Source: JAHEKB01 sp049115575 (GTDB lineage Bacteria; Bacteroidota; Bacteroidia; NS11-12g; UBA9320). From it: DNA of 64,000 bases. Positions 1-10,084 of the stretch are shown here, one piece after another. Location: assembly GCA_049115575.1 (NCBI GenBank), contig JAGDZU010000002.1, positions 248,001 through 312,000 of the forward strand, in the 5' to 3' direction. Within the stretch, counting starts at the first letter, position 1. Each line of letters starts with the position of its first letter. A model generated the notes under the pieces. That model ran no database searches. It worked only from the letters and a program-made list of their open reading frames with translations, and was not told where the DNA came from. The position numbers and the translations under genes are program-made.

Positions 1-1
1 A

Positions 2-691
2 TTTAGTTCTGATCTCAAAACGCAAGATTTATTGGTGAAGAGGGGAATTGCAAATGCGAGTTATTGTGGTGATACCAGGTTTGATAGAGTTTTGGAAATA
101 GCACAAAGCGCAGAAGGAATTCAGGAGATTGAAGAGTTTATTGGAGACCAAAAGGCAATCGTTTTGGGTTCATCTTGGTGGGCCGAAGAAGAAATGATGA
201 ATGATGTGTATCACGAACTGGAAGGAGTAAAACTCATAATTGCTCCTCATGAAATAAAAGAAGATCATCTCATACAGATTGAAACGCTATTTGCGGCATA
301 TAACCCTAAAAGATTTAGTGAGCATTCTTTAAGTCCATTTGATCAGGTACTCATCATAGACAATATTGGAATGCTTTCATCTTTATATAGATATGCAGAT
401 GTTGCTTTTATTGGAGGTGGATTCAAAGGGGCCCTACACAATATAATAGAACCAGCTGTTTGGGGAAGTGTAATTCTGTTTGGCCCAGACACTGAAAAAT
501 TTCCAGAAGCCGAGCAATTCATCAGTTCAGGTTTTGCTTTTAAAGTTGGGAAAAGTGAAAAACTGGAATCTCTCTTAAAGGGCTTTTTTAACAATCAAGC
601 GACTCTTGCCGAAGTAAAGGAAAAAGCGGTGCAGTTTGTAGAACTGCAGGCTGGTGCCAGTCAGAAAATCTTAGATCAACTAGCGGAATAG
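2..691 (+). CDS. waaA: 3-deoxy-D-manno-octulosonic acid transferase, C-terminal part (5' end outside window)
   Basis: This is the C-terminal 229 residues of a Kdo transferase, the GT-B enzyme that adds Kdo to lipid A precursor at the inner-membrane face during LPS core synthesis. The reading frame is open back to base 2, so the true start lies outside the window. The first internal ATG or GTG should not be taken as the start. Family hallmarks are the GDTRFDRV segment near the beginning, an SSWWAEEE segment (family: GSTW.xEE), the IIAPHE block, and the nucleotide-sugar site around GGGFKGALHNIIEPA, then GP-xx-xKF. The 3' end overlaps the end of feoB on the other strand by 12 bases. Confidence 0.9.
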   Translation, partial: FSSDLKTQDLLVKRGIANASYCGDTRFDRVLEIAQSAEGIQEIEEFIGDQKAIVLGSSWWAEEEMMNDVYHELEGVKLIIAPHEIKEDHLIQIETLFAAYNPKRFSEHSLSPFDQVLIIDNIGMLSSLYRYADVAFIGGGFKGALHNIIEPAVWGSVILFGPDTEKFPEAEQFISSGFAFKVGKSEKLESLLKGFFNNQATLAEVKEKAVQFVELQAGASQKILDQLAE

Positions 692-2539
692 TTGGTAAAC
701 TATGAAGCTTCCAACGTATGCCATTGCGGTCATGTAAAAGAACTGGATAATCGGCCATTTCAAGGTTTTGGTTTCTTTATAGACTACTGCTAATGTGCTC
801 ATGCATTGCATAGCAAAAGCGTAAAAAACCAGAAGAGAAAGAACAACAGCCAAACTGTACACGGGAGCTCCATTTCTATTTACATCCTTCTCCATTTTTG
901 CCCTTATTTGTTCGTGATTGTCTTCATCGTCAACACTATAAATAGTACTCATGGTACCAACAAATACTTCTCTCGCGGCGAATGAAGTAATAAGTGAGAT
1001 GCCAATTTTCCAGTTAAACCCTAAGGGTGCTATGGCAGGTTCTATGGTTTTACCCAAACTCCCTGCAAAGGATTTTTCCAATTCTGTAGTTTCTTGTACA
1101 GCAAAAGATTTGGTCTCATGCTTTTGATAGGAAGCCAAGAACCACAACACCATGGAAACTATGAGTATGACCTTGCCGGCTTCTACAACAAAACTCCTAG
1201 ACTTCTGCCAGCAAGTCATCCAAATATTCTTCCACCTTGGACTGTGATACACTGGCAATTCCATAATAAAAAACGAAGGAATGTCGTGCTTAATAAGGTA
1301 TTTGAAAACAATAGCAGCCACTAAAGCGGCCACTGTACCAATTAGATACATGGCAAGCAACACCAAAGCTTGTAAATTGATAAATCCCCATACCATTTGT
1401 GATGGGATAGCCAACGAAATGAGTAATGTATAAACTGGAAGTCTAGCAGAGCAACTCATAAGGGGTGTTACCATTATGGTGATTAAGCGATCTTTCCAAT
1501 TCTCAATGGTTCTTGTGCTCATTATTGCTGGAATTGCACATGCGGCACCACTGAGTAGAGGAATTACTGATTTGCCGCTGAGACCTAGGGTTCGCAAAAG
1601 TTTGTCCATAATAAAACTAACTCTAGACATATAACCCGTGTCTTCCAATAGACCCATGAAAAAGAAGAGAATTGCAATTTGAGGCACGAAGACCACTACT
1701 CCAGCTAAACCAGCAACCAACCCGTTAATTATTAATTTCTTTAGCCAACCACTAGGCAAAGTGTCACTGAGAAAAATGGACAAATGCTCAAAGCCTTGTT
1801 CAACCCATGTCATGGGGTATTCAGCGAGTACAAAGACAGCTTGAAAAATTAGAAAAAGGATGACCAAGAAAATGGGAAATCCCCATACTCTGTGGGTGAA
1901 CACCTGGTCTAATTTATCTGTAATTAGAGCAGATTTATTTACAATTTCTTGAGTTCTACCTAGTAGCTGATCAATTTGAAGATATCTAAAATCATGTGCT
2001 TTAACATCCTTTTCTGAGAATTGGTAATGAGGTACAAATTGCTCTTTGAAGAGCTCGTCTTTCAGTTCTTTAACTCCTTTTCCCGTTCTAGCATTAATAG
2101 GAACAACTCTAATTCCCAGTTCCTTACTCAAACGTTCAATATCAATGCTCTGCCCTTTGTTCTCAGCTACGTCTAGCATGTTCAAGGCTAGAATAATTGG
2201 AATATTCAACTCGCTTAATTGACTGAAATAGAAGAGATGTCTTTTGAGGTTGGAGGCATCAGCCACATATAGCACATAGTCTATGTATTTGCTGTTGATG
2301 AATTTGACAGCTTCCTGTTCATCTATGGATTTAGGTGAAAAACTATAGGTTCCAGGAGTATCAATAATTTCTAATTTCTCTCCCTTGTGAACTATGGTTC
2401 CCTTTTTATTCTCAATGGTGGTTCCAGGGAGGTTGGTAATCTTTTGTCTTAAGCCGGTGAGCTCGTTGAATAGCGAAGACTTGCCGCTGTTGGGATTTCC
2501 CGCTAGTAATAATCTTGTATGTTTTCTACTTGAGTTCAA
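680..2539 (-). CDS. feoB: Ferrous iron transport protein B (GTPase-coupled permease)
   Basis: FeoB imports Fe(II) across the inner membrane. The N-terminal G domain is intact: G1 GNPNSGKSS at residues 14-22, the G2 threonines at 40-41, G3 DTPG at 60-63 and G4 NMLD at 120-123. A helical GDI-like linker follows to about residue 215. After it come the polytopic membrane domain with its two Gate regions, a GLSGKSVIPLL block followed by PAIMSTRT, a PLMSCSARLPVY block and the terminal FAAREVFVGTMSTIY segment. At 619 residues it is shorter than the approximately 700-770 of many FeoB proteins, but no core motif is missing. Its ATG overlaps the feoA stop by 4 bases, so the two are probably translated together. 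Confidence 0.96.
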   Translation of the reverse strand: MNSSRKHTRLLLAGNPNSGKSSLFNELTGLRQKITNLPGTTIENKKGTIVHKGEKLEIIDTPGTYSFSPKSIDEQEAVKFINSKYIDYVLYVADASNLKRHLFYFSQLSELNIPIILALNMLDVAENKGQSIDIERLSKELGIRVVPINARTGKGVKELKDELFKEQFVPHYQFSEKDVKAHDFRYLQIDQLLGRTQEIVNKSALITDKLDQVFTHRVWGFPIFLVILFLIFQAVFVLAEYPMTWVEQGFEHLSIFLSDTLPSGWLKKLIINGLVAGLAGVVVFVPQIAILFFFMGLLEDTGYMSRVSFIMDKLLRTLGLSGKSVIPLLSGAACAIPAIMSTRTIENWKDRLITIMVTPLMSCSARLPVYTLLISLAIPSQMVWGFINLQALVLLAMYLIGTVAALVAAIVFKYLIKHDIPSFFIMELPVYHSPRWKNIWMTCWQKSRSFVVEAGKVILIVSMVLWFLASYQKHETKSFAVQETTELEKSFAGSLGKTIEPAIAPLGFNWKIGISLITSFAAREVFVGTMSTIYSVDDEDNHEQIRAKMEKDVNRNGAPVYSLAVVLSLLVFYAFAMQCMSTLAVVYKETKTLKWPIIQFFYMTAMAYVGSFIVYQLFR

Positions 2540-2763
2540 TCTGCCAATAGCTTTACTACCACATTAGATGCTTCAGATTTGCGCATGCTCAATGTATAAC
2601 CTTCAAGGTCATATCCTAAAGGGTCTCCAAATGGTGCTTTCATGGTCATGACAATGGTTACGCCAGGCACACAACCCATTTCCATAAGTTTATCCTTATA
2701 GATGCAATCGAGAATTTCGAGAATCTCGGCACTCTGACCTTTCTTCAATTCACTTAAAAACAA
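2536..2763 (-). CDS. feoA: Ferrous iron transport protein A (FeoA, SH3-like)
   Basis: This 75-residue cytosolic protein has the FeoA SH3-like pattern: LSELKKGQSAEI at the start, KLMEMGCVPG in the middle and an AP-GDPLGY-L-GY-LSMRKSEA segment at the end. FeoA proteins bind FeoB and modulate its activity. The gene precedes feoB and overlaps it by 4 bases. The start is TTG at 2763; there is no in-frame ATG that would keep the conserved N-terminus. A near-consensus -7-like box (CATCTTTG on the reverse strand, 2776-2769) lies only five bases upstream of this start, so the transcript could be nearly leaderless, but that is weak evidence. Confidence 0.93.
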   Translation of the reverse strand: MFLSELKKGQSAEILEILDCIYKDKLMEMGCVPGVTIVMTMKAPFGDPLGYDLEGYTLSMRKSEASNVVVKLLAD

Positions 2764-2982
2764 GGCGGCAAAGATGTAATATTATTTGGAACGATTATTA
2801 ATAAGTATACTGATATCGGTCAGGCCACTATTTACTGATGCTAAAATGCTGGGACTGCGTCAACCCCTCCCCGAAGTCCAAGATAAAAGATGGGATTTCA
2901 ACTATGAAAATTGATGTTATGATAGTGTAGAATTGAGTGATTTAAGGTCATGCGTTAATTGCTAATGGTAGCAGGTTAGCAT

Positions 2983-3019
2983 GGTTCCGGTTCCTACCTG
3001 CGGTAGGCTCGGAATTCCG
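2983..3019. repeat. Imperfect hairpin downstream of sprA
   Basis: The core is a perfect 6-bp stem (CCTACC at 2993-2998, GGTAGG at 3002-3007) with a 3-base loop. The flanks extend it imperfectly through ggttccgg on the left and cggaattccg on the right. It starts about 10 bases beyond the sprA stop codon, so it could protect or terminate the sprA transcript, but no T tract follows on either strand. A second small inverted repeat, GCTAA/TTAGC at 2961-2980, sits next to it. The rest of 2764-2960 holds nothing I can recognise. Confidence 0.5.
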
Positions 3020-3029
3020 TTTTCTTACC

Positions 3030-6000
3030 CTACTGCATGGTGTACCTCAAAGCAAACCCAAAGTCGGTTAATGCTGTTGGGAATGAATTAGAAGTTTTAG
3101 GAGTGTTCACATTCCTGTTATAGAACATTTTGAAATTGAGGTTGTCATTGATTTTATAGTCAATGCTCGGTTTAATACTCAAGGTTTTGATACCAGACGT
3201 GGCAGTGTATTGGTCGGTCTCAATTTGTCTTACTACGGTTACACCATCTCTTAGGGAGAAATCAAATCGAATGTTGAGATCATTCTTTAACAGTACTCTT
3301 TCTCCATTGTATTTGAAAGGCAAACGAACACCGCTTGTTCTAAATCCGCCACCAACAACATATTCTTTATTTCTGATTTCCACCATCTGAAGGTTTCTTA
3401 AATTCAAGGTGAGATTCCTATCGAATTTATATTCCAATCTTATGGTTAAACCTTCCCTTGTTGTTAAGTCTATGCCCAAGAGTGGAGTTAATCTTTCTAT
3501 GATGGATACACCGGTCTGATAACCATATCTGGTAACCAGGTTTTCTCCGTGTTCCAAAGTATCAATTCCATACTCCAGTGGTTGAAAGAATGATCCCATA
3601 TTTAAGGTTGAACTATAAGCGTGTTTAATGGAAATATTGCTAAATATTTCTTTTAAACCCTTTAGTTTAGACAAGCCGTTATAATTGATTCTCCAGTTTG
3701 GAATAGGAATTTTCTTAAATGGACTGAGCTGAACATCCGCGGCATTTTGACCACTATAAGCAGAGATGAATGCGTAGAGTAAAACATCTTGGTGTGTAGG
3801 ATTAAATCCGAGAGGGAATCCACTTTCTCCATCAAATTGCCCTATGCTATCTGCATAAGCAGGTGCGTAAGGACCAGTGGTGAATTCTTCAATTTGAAGC
3901 CTCTGAGCAATCACAAAACGATTATTCTTAAAGGCGTCAAAGGCATCTGAAGAATAATCATCAGCCAGTTTATCAAACATCGTAGCCCAAGTTCCAAAGC
4001 TTGTGGTAAATGTTCCAACTTCAGTGAGGCCAATATCCTGAAATTCACCAAATTCCTCTATATATCTAAAGTTTGAAGAAGTGTTTACACTCTGTCTCTT
4101 ATTAAAGCTTACAGATATCCTGAATCCATCAAAAGGCTCAATGGTTGCAGATCCAGTTAGGTTAATGCTACTCATTTGAAGGAACCTAGCATTTTGCAAA
4201 GTATCTGTGGTCATAAAACCTGAACTGGCAAAGTTGTAACGCAGTTCTGGGTCTTGAGAACCTAGTATGAATGGAAATCCAGGTACTTCATGTTTAAAGT
4301 TCTGACCGAAGAAATCCATTACCTTTAGGAAGCCGGGAATAGTGGTTCCATCAGTGGTGTTTATACTCACTTGTGCCTGCTTTAACATCATTATTCCTTT
4401 AAACAATGCTCTTACTGCAGGAGAAATCTCATTTTCCGCTTTGTCATCACCGTCTTTTGGTTTTCTAGGAGGCCTATTAATTTTAAGTAAGAACGGGAAT
4501 TTATTGTAGAACGAAATGAAATTGAAGTTTCCATTTAATCCAACTGTTCTGGAATTCTGTATGGTATTACCCAAGCTTTCTCTAGCCGGTGGAGCCATTC
4601 TCCATTGAAAAGAAGTACTGTACCTGGCTGTTGCCGAAACCCAATCCAAATATTTAATCTTCCTGAGAGGGAGACTGTAATTCACATTAATAGTTTGGTT
4701 AAAGTTGTTGAGTCTTCCCATACCCAAGAAATTCTTGAACATAGTGTCTCTTTTGGCTTCTGTGTCCAGTGCGCCAAATGGTTCCTCTACCCAAGCATTG
4801 GCAGTTGAGGCATAATCTATAGCTAAGCTTCTGGCAAGATTCCATTTCCATCCATACACTCTGGAAATACCAAAAGTTTTGTCGTACAATGTTGGGATAA
4901 TGGCTTTGAAATTATCGTTGTTTCTATTTCTAGTTTCTGAATACCTTCGATCAACATCAATTCTAAAATTGAAGTTGCTAGGCAATAATGTCAAATTGAA
5001 ATCTTTGATCAATGTCAAATGCTTGGTCTTCATTTTCTTGAATGGCTCCCAAGCTTTTCTACGTTTAGCAAAGTTGTATCCCAAACTAGATTTATAGGTC
5101 TTTACTTCATTGTATTCTATGATTTGATTTCTTCTGAATAATCGCTGGTAGGCAAAAGAGTAATTCCAGTTTTGTATGTCATAAAAATGGGCGTCGCCTG
5201 TAGAACCTGTCCTGTTCTTTTTTACATTGGTAAAATTAAGGCTATACCTAGAGGTATAATCCTGTGCTGCGCTTCTTATGGCTTCTTTTTCCTCTTTGCT
5301 TTCCGCATTATTTACAGCTGTTCTCAGCAAAATATCTGGATTTAGCGGATAGTACTTTGGATTGATGATGTTCTCGTTATAACCAATGAACATAGGTATG
5401 GTTATTCCACTTTTTTGAGGGAAGAACTTACCTAGCTCAATATTACTTGAGATATCATATTGAATTTGTTCATTCAGATTTCGCTCATTCAGTTTTTTAT
5501 CTATTGCCCCAAATCCTATGGACTGATAGTTTCCGGATAAAGTAATGGTGGCCAAATCGGCAAGTTTGGTAACCATTCTTGCATTAGCAGCGTATCCACC
5601 CTTATTCACAAAGTCCACCAATCTCAATTCATTGAACCATACTTCGGCACATAATTTCTCTTGACTGGAATTGGCCGAATTGATAACTCCAAGAAGTATG
5701 GTTCTCACATTACTCAAATCAGGTAAACCTATCACAGAAATCTTGTGTCCATTATCCAGTGTTTCAGAATAATATGAAGTATTGCTTCCACCGTTTAACT
5801 CCCTATTGAGTTTTAATCTATAGAATTCTTCTAGCTCAATATTTAATTCATTGACGGTGGGCCAAATAGCAAATCCATCTGTAGTTCCATAAGGAGTGAG
5901 CTCCAAAGGAATTTCATACTGATAAAAATTGTTTTCCAAATCAGTACCAATTCTTATCATGGCAACTACATCTCCATTATTAGCAAATTCAGATTCAGCA

Positions 6001-9000
6001 TGTATATACATCTGCATGCTTTTGTAGTTACGTATGTCGTAGTTGAGCGTTCTGAACGCTCCTCTTGCATCACCCTGATCGAGATCGCAAACTGCAATTG
6101 ATAGTGATTGTTCATTCTGCTGAACGTTACCCACTTGTGTAGGGTCAATTTCTCTAGTGAAACCAGGAGGAACTATGTATGGTACTGGATCGCGCTGGCT
6201 ATTCTCCACTATGTTTACAGTAGATACCACCAATTTTGAATCATCATTTGGATCTATTGGAGGCCCTAAAACTGGGGGGAACTTTAATGTATTTAAATAC
6301 CTTCTCCAATCCGCTCTCACCAATTGAAGATTGGCAAAACGAATGATAACACTGTCTTCAAATCCTTTGAGGTACATCCTCATGAATCTTATGGATTTGA
6401 AATCTTGTATACCACCAACTTTTCGTTCAAATTGGCGAATCGGGATTTTCAGTTGATACCAAGTAACGAAGTTTGGCAACACACCTTTGTCTTCTTGCAG
6501 TGCTTCAGCGTTTATAGTGTCTGTTACATAGTTCTGACCAATTTTTAAGTTGGTAGGGTCAATGGAGATACGGTATTGATAATACTCCTCAACCATATTT
6601 ATGGTATGGTCTGCATTAATATCTTCATCATCTGGTTTATTGTTTGCAGACTTTGGAGTTCCGTCGCTTAATTTATCTAAAGTAGAGTTTCCTTCCGTGC
6701 CATTAAAGCTTTTATATCTTTCTAATATTGATGCTTGGGGCCCATCATAGGTTTCATCCTTATAGAAGACATAATTATCTGCACTTGGATCAGCGCTGGC
6801 TTGTTGATATGCAATGGAGGCAGTCCCGTACAAATTCTCAATGGTCTGTAGGTATTCTGCATATAAAACACGTTCTGATTCATCGTTCATGCCGTCATAA
6901 CCCACATCCTGAGTTCCTCTGGCTGCTGGATCATTATCAAATGCTTTGTTAATTATTTGACCTGATGGCACAATTGAACCCGGTATGGATCTGAGGTAAG
7001 TAGTGTCAACTGGAACTTGACTCAAAGAAGTTGGGAGCCCATTTTCAGCGGATCTTCGTCTATCTGAAATAATGTCTTCAGAAACTGAACCCAGATTTAT
7101 ATATAGGTCGCCACTTGCAGCAGGTGTTCCTTGGTGTTTGGAATAAACAAAGGGATCCATCATCCACACTTCTATATAATCAATGTTGGTGGCCTCAAAA
7201 TCATTAGTTTCTATCCTCCTCATTATTCCACCCCAATTTTCTTCTGGATTAGCCAATGTCCCGTCGGCCTGAAGGTCTGTTGTATTATAGTTGTATTGAC
7301 CTCTTTCTCTTGGGTAGAAGGCCAAGTCTAAAGTTGGCAATTGAGTAGGTTGCCCTTGTTGTAATTCAATTTTAGGGAATACCTCATCCATTGGAATAGT
7401 CCTCACAAAATGATTTGATCTGTCTGTTGCATCCAGATAGTCTGGAGACAAAGGTTGACTAGATTGAAATAATGGGTCTATGGTATACCATGCTAATAAT
7501 GCCCTTTTAGTATTGTATGCGCTGTCTCCAAATTGAGATTCTGGAAAAAGATCTACCTGACCTTGAGGCATGGTGGCTAGTTTCCAATTACTCATGTATT
7601 TTAAGTCATAAGGCGTTTCAGCACCTTCAAAATCATCTATATGAGAAGTACCCCTCGCACCCATGGTCCTTGGTTTATGAGGAATTAGATGGGCAAATTC
7701 ACCAGTAAAACTAAAAGTGGATTTAGCCTTAGTTTCTATAAATGGAAGCTTGTCTACCCATTTGGTTAATAATCTAGAATCTGTATTATAACTCCCGTCT
7801 ACACCCCAGATTGAGTTTAGAATAGGCTCATCTCCAATATTCACCTTGGGAGTTAAAGGCCTCTCGGTCATATGCATGAAAGTTCCACCTAATATGAGCT
7901 TGTCTGAATGTTTATAGTCAAATCGAGCTCCAACCAGAGATTTGGTTTGAATATTTATGAGAGAATTGCTTTCACAACTTGCTTTTATAACTGCACCTGA
8001 ATTGAGAATTCCTTCATTTACTATACGAACTGTTCCCAGGGTATAGTCAACTATATAATCAGATCCCTCGCTCAGCATATTGCCGTTAGCGCTTACACGC
8101 ACAGAACCTTGAGTTATGTTATAACATTGAAGTCTTATTACATCTGTTGCTGAACCTTTGAATGTTCCTCTCAAGAAAAATTTATTCTTCTTAACGTCTT
8201 GTTCGGCGAGCCATTTTGTGCTGTCATATAATGCATCAAATGCGTAATAATCAGCATCTTTTCCAGTGGGATTTTGAAACTTATCTCGTATAAATTCGCC
8301 GAAAGGCTCTCTTACCGGAAATATGATTCTTCCTTTCTGTGTATTAACCGTAACACCCTCAATTAAATCAAAAACTCCATCGGGCTTAGCCTCCATTTGC
8401 TTGTTGATTTTATCCAAATTGAGTACTTCAATCAATTGCTTTTCAAAGATTTGGTTTTCAGTCTGGGGAACAGGTAAATAATTAAGATCGGCACCTGAAG
8501 GGTCATCCGCATATACCACATTCATGGTGAAGTCTTCGGTTTGAAGATTATATGTGTTTAATGAATACACATTCTTCATCATGAGATTCCATGTAGGCAG
8601 ATTTGTTTTAACCGTGGTTGGTTTAAGTAGTTTTAATAAAAGGTGATTGTTTCCAGAGGTAGTGCTCGGATTATCTACCGTGAATTCTCCAACTTGAAAC
8701 CTTCTTCCATTAAAAGTATACTCAAATGCCACCATCAAAACCTCATCATTATTCAATGATTGGTTTAAGGAGATGTAGCCTAAACGATCGTTATAAGTAA
8801 AGTCGTTTGCGGTAAGTTGTCTGGCGTTATTCAAACATTCATAGTCTGTACCTAGTACTAACCTAGGATCTGTATAATCACAATAGGGCTGCCCTTTAAC
8901 TGTATTGAACAGAACATTAGCTTCATTGTCTGGTACATCGTAACCAGAAGGATTCCAATCATCTCTATATAAAGATTGGGCATTGTGCTCCCCTAAATCC

Positions 9001-9995
9001 ATGAATCCAACAATGTTTCTTGTATTTCCAGATGAATTTGAGCGATTTGTTACCCAGACTTCTATGTAGTTAATTAATACTCCAGATTGAATTACTGGTA
9101 GTTGACTTAAGGCCTGATCGTATTGGTCTGCAAAGAATTGGGCTAGGAAGAAATGCCTGTTCACATCATAGCTTGACGCTTGAATATCATAATTTGTTAC
9201 CTGCGCTCCCCCGCTAACTTCAGTTTCTCTGGTTTCCCCTTTTTGTTGGGTAGCAATTGCGGTAACAGTCATTTTACCGAACTGCAATTGTGTTTTAACC
9301 CCAAATAAGTTTTGCCCTCCTTGAATTAAACTTCCATTCAACGGTAGACTCACATTACCTAACTCAATATTTTTTATGATATCATCTTCTGTACCTCCCC
9401 AGTTCAGCTTCATCTGGTTTTCAAACTCAAATGTGGCCTCAGTGTCGTAATTCCAATTCAGCTTCAAACGATCTCCTATTTGACCAGTTACATTGAGTTG
9501 CATCTTCATGCCAAAATCAAATTGGCCGTTGCGTTGCTGCCTTCTGGTGAAATTGGGGTTTTCAACTTTATTGTATTTGCCTCCAAAAGTCACTTCAGCT
9601 GATCCTGTAGGTCTAATGTCAATTATTCCTCCGCCAAAGACTGCATCAAATATGGGAGGGTCGAGATGTATAGGAGGAACCAATCCGCTACCTTTAACAT
9701 ATTTGGTAGCGTTAGCCTTTTGTCTGAAATAGTATGTTTCTTCCTGCTTTCCTCTTTTTTGCATGTACTCATACATGGTGAGCACCTTTGGTGAACCAAC
9801 CGGCCTACCGCCTACGGTGAGAATTTCTAGATAATTACCTGTTGTTGGATCGTATTCATAGCTGGTAACCACATTGGGTGGATCTTTTAAATCTAGCCCC
9901 AAAGATGTGCTATCACTTTTTTGAGCAAAAAGTGGAGTATTAAACGCTGCACATAAAAAAAGTACAATGCATGCTTTCCCTGCAAGCTGCTTCAC
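3030..9995 (-). CDS. sprA: T9SS outer-membrane translocon SprA (cell-surface/gliding protein)
   Basis: SprA is the giant beta-barrel through which T9SS substrates cross the outer membrane; it was first described as a gliding-motility protein in Flavobacterium. This copy has 2321 residues, within the family range. It starts with a Sec signal peptide (hydrophobic core around residues 8-24, ending LFAQ). An SprA_N-type segment follows with LDLKDPPNVVTSYEYDP and a GRPVGSPKVLTMYEY block. Many alternating amphipathic strands run through it, and it ends in a terminal strand of the FALRYTMQ type. ruvA lies 89 bases upstream on the same strand, an arrangement also known in flavobacteria. No frameshift or stop breaks it. 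Several antisense open frames within it are shadows. Confidence 0.96.
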   Translation of the reverse strand: MKQLAGKACIVLFLCAAFNTPLFAQKSDSTSLGLDLKDPPNVVTSYEYDPTTGNYLEILTVGGRPVGSPKVLTMYEYMQKRGKQEETYYFRQKANATKYVKGSGLVPPIHLDPPIFDAVFGGGIIDIRPTGSAEVTFGGKYNKVENPNFTRRQQRNGQFDFGMKMQLNVTGQIGDRLKLNWNYDTEATFEFENQMKLNWGGTEDDIIKNIELGNVSLPLNGSLIQGGQNLFGVKTQLQFGKMTVTAIATQQKGETRETEVSGGAQVTNYDIQASSYDVNRHFFLAQFFADQYDQALSQLPVIQSGVLINYIEVWVTNRSNSSGNTRNIVGFMDLGEHNAQSLYRDDWNPSGYDVPDNEANVLFNTVKGQPYCDYTDPRLVLGTDYECLNNARQLTANDFTYNDRLGYISLNQSLNNDEVLMVAFEYTFNGRRFQVGEFTVDNPSTTSGNNHLLLKLLKPTTVKTNLPTWNLMMKNVYSLNTYNLQTEDFTMNVVYADDPSGADLNYLPVPQTENQIFEKQLIEVLNLDKINKQMEAKPDGVFDLIEGVTVNTQKGRIIFPVREPFGEFIRDKFQNPTGKDADYYAFDALYDSTKWLAEQDVKKNKFFLRGTFKGSATDVIRLQCYNITQGSVRVSANGNMLSEGSDYIVDYTLGTVRIVNEGILNSGAVIKASCESNSLINIQTKSLVGARFDYKHSDKLILGGTFMHMTERPLTPKVNIGDEPILNSIWGVDGSYNTDSRLLTKWVDKLPFIETKAKSTFSFTGEFAHLIPHKPRTMGARGTSHIDDFEGAETPYDLKYMSNWKLATMPQGQVDLFPESQFGDSAYNTKRALLAWYTIDPLFQSSQPLSPDYLDATDRSNHFVRTIPMDEVFPKIELQQGQPTQLPTLDLAFYPRERGQYNYNTTDLQADGTLANPEENWGGIMRRIETNDFEATNIDYIEVWMMDPFVYSKHQGTPAASGDLYINLGSVSEDIISDRRRSAENGLPTSLSQVPVDTTYLRSIPGSIVPSGQIINKAFDNDPAARGTQDVGYDGMNDESERVLYAEYLQTIENLYGTASIAYQQASADPSADNYVFYKDETYDGPQASILERYKSFNGTEGNSTLDKLSDGTPKSANNKPDDEDINADHTINMVEEYYQYRISIDPTNLKIGQNYVTDTINAEALQEDKGVLPNFVTWYQLKIPIRQFERKVGGIQDFKSIRFMRMYLKGFEDSVIIRFANLQLVRADWRRYLNTLKFPPVLGPPIDPNDDSKLVVSTVNIVENSQRDPVPYIVPPGFTREIDPTQVGNVQQNEQSLSIAVCDLDQGDARGAFRTLNYDIRNYKSMQMYIHAESEFANNGDVVAMIRIGTDLENNFYQYEIPLELTPYGTTDGFAIWPTVNELNIELEEFYRLKLNRELNGGSNTSYYSETLDNGHKISVIGLPDLSNVRTILLGVINSANSSQEKLCAEVWFNELRLVDFVNKGGYAANARMVTKLADLATITLSGNYQSIGFGAIDKKLNERNLNEQIQYDISSNIELGKFFPQKSGITIPMFIGYNENIINPKYYPLNPDILLRTAVNNAESKEEKEAIRSAAQDYTSRYSLNFTNVKKNRTGSTGDAHFYDIQNWNYSFAYQRLFRRNQIIEYNEVKTYKSSLGYNFAKRRKAWEPFKKMKTKHLTLIKDFNLTLLPSNFNFRIDVDRRYSETRNRNNDNFKAIIPTLYDKTFGISRVYGWKWNLARSLAIDYASTANAWVEEPFGALDTEAKRDTMFKNFLGMGRLNNFNQTINVNYSLPLRKIKYLDWVSATARYSTSFQWRMAPPARESLGNTIQNSRTVGLNGNFNFISFYNKFPFLLKINRPPRKPKDGDDKAENEISPAVRALFKGIMMLKQAQVSINTTDGTTIPGFLKVMDFFGQNFKHEVPGFPFILGSQDPELRYNFASSGFMTTDTLQNARFLQMSSINLTGSATIEPFDGFRISVSFNKRQSVNTSSNFRYIEEFGEFQDIGLTEVGTFTTSFGTWATMFDKLADDYSSDAFDAFKNNRFVIAQRLQIEEFTTGPYAPAYADSIGQFDGESGFPLGFNPTHQDVLLYAFISAYSGQNAADVQLSPFKKIPIPNWRINYNGLSKLKGLKEIFSNISIKHAYSSTLNMGSFFQPLEYGIDTLEHGENLVTRYGYQTGVSIIERLTPLLGIDLTTREGLTIRLEYKFDRNLTLNLRNLQMVEIRNKEYVVGGGFRTSGVRLPFKYNGERVLLKNDLNIRFDFSLRDGVTVVRQIETDQYTATSGIKTLSIKPSIDYKINDNLNFKMFYNRNVNTPKTSNSFPTALTDFGFALRYTMQ

Positions 9996-10084
9996 GCCTG
10001 AATATAGAGTGGTTCGGTAAATGGTATTCCTTTAGTTTAGTAGTGTTTTCTTATACGCAGTACTTGTATGGAAGCTTGTCAAAA

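Noticed and set aside
2764..3029. Possible tRNA or small RNA in the gap between feoA and sprA
   Set aside because: The hairpins do not form a cloverleaf and no TpsiC-like GGTTCGAATCC or CCA end is present; no Rfam-like motif is recognisable.
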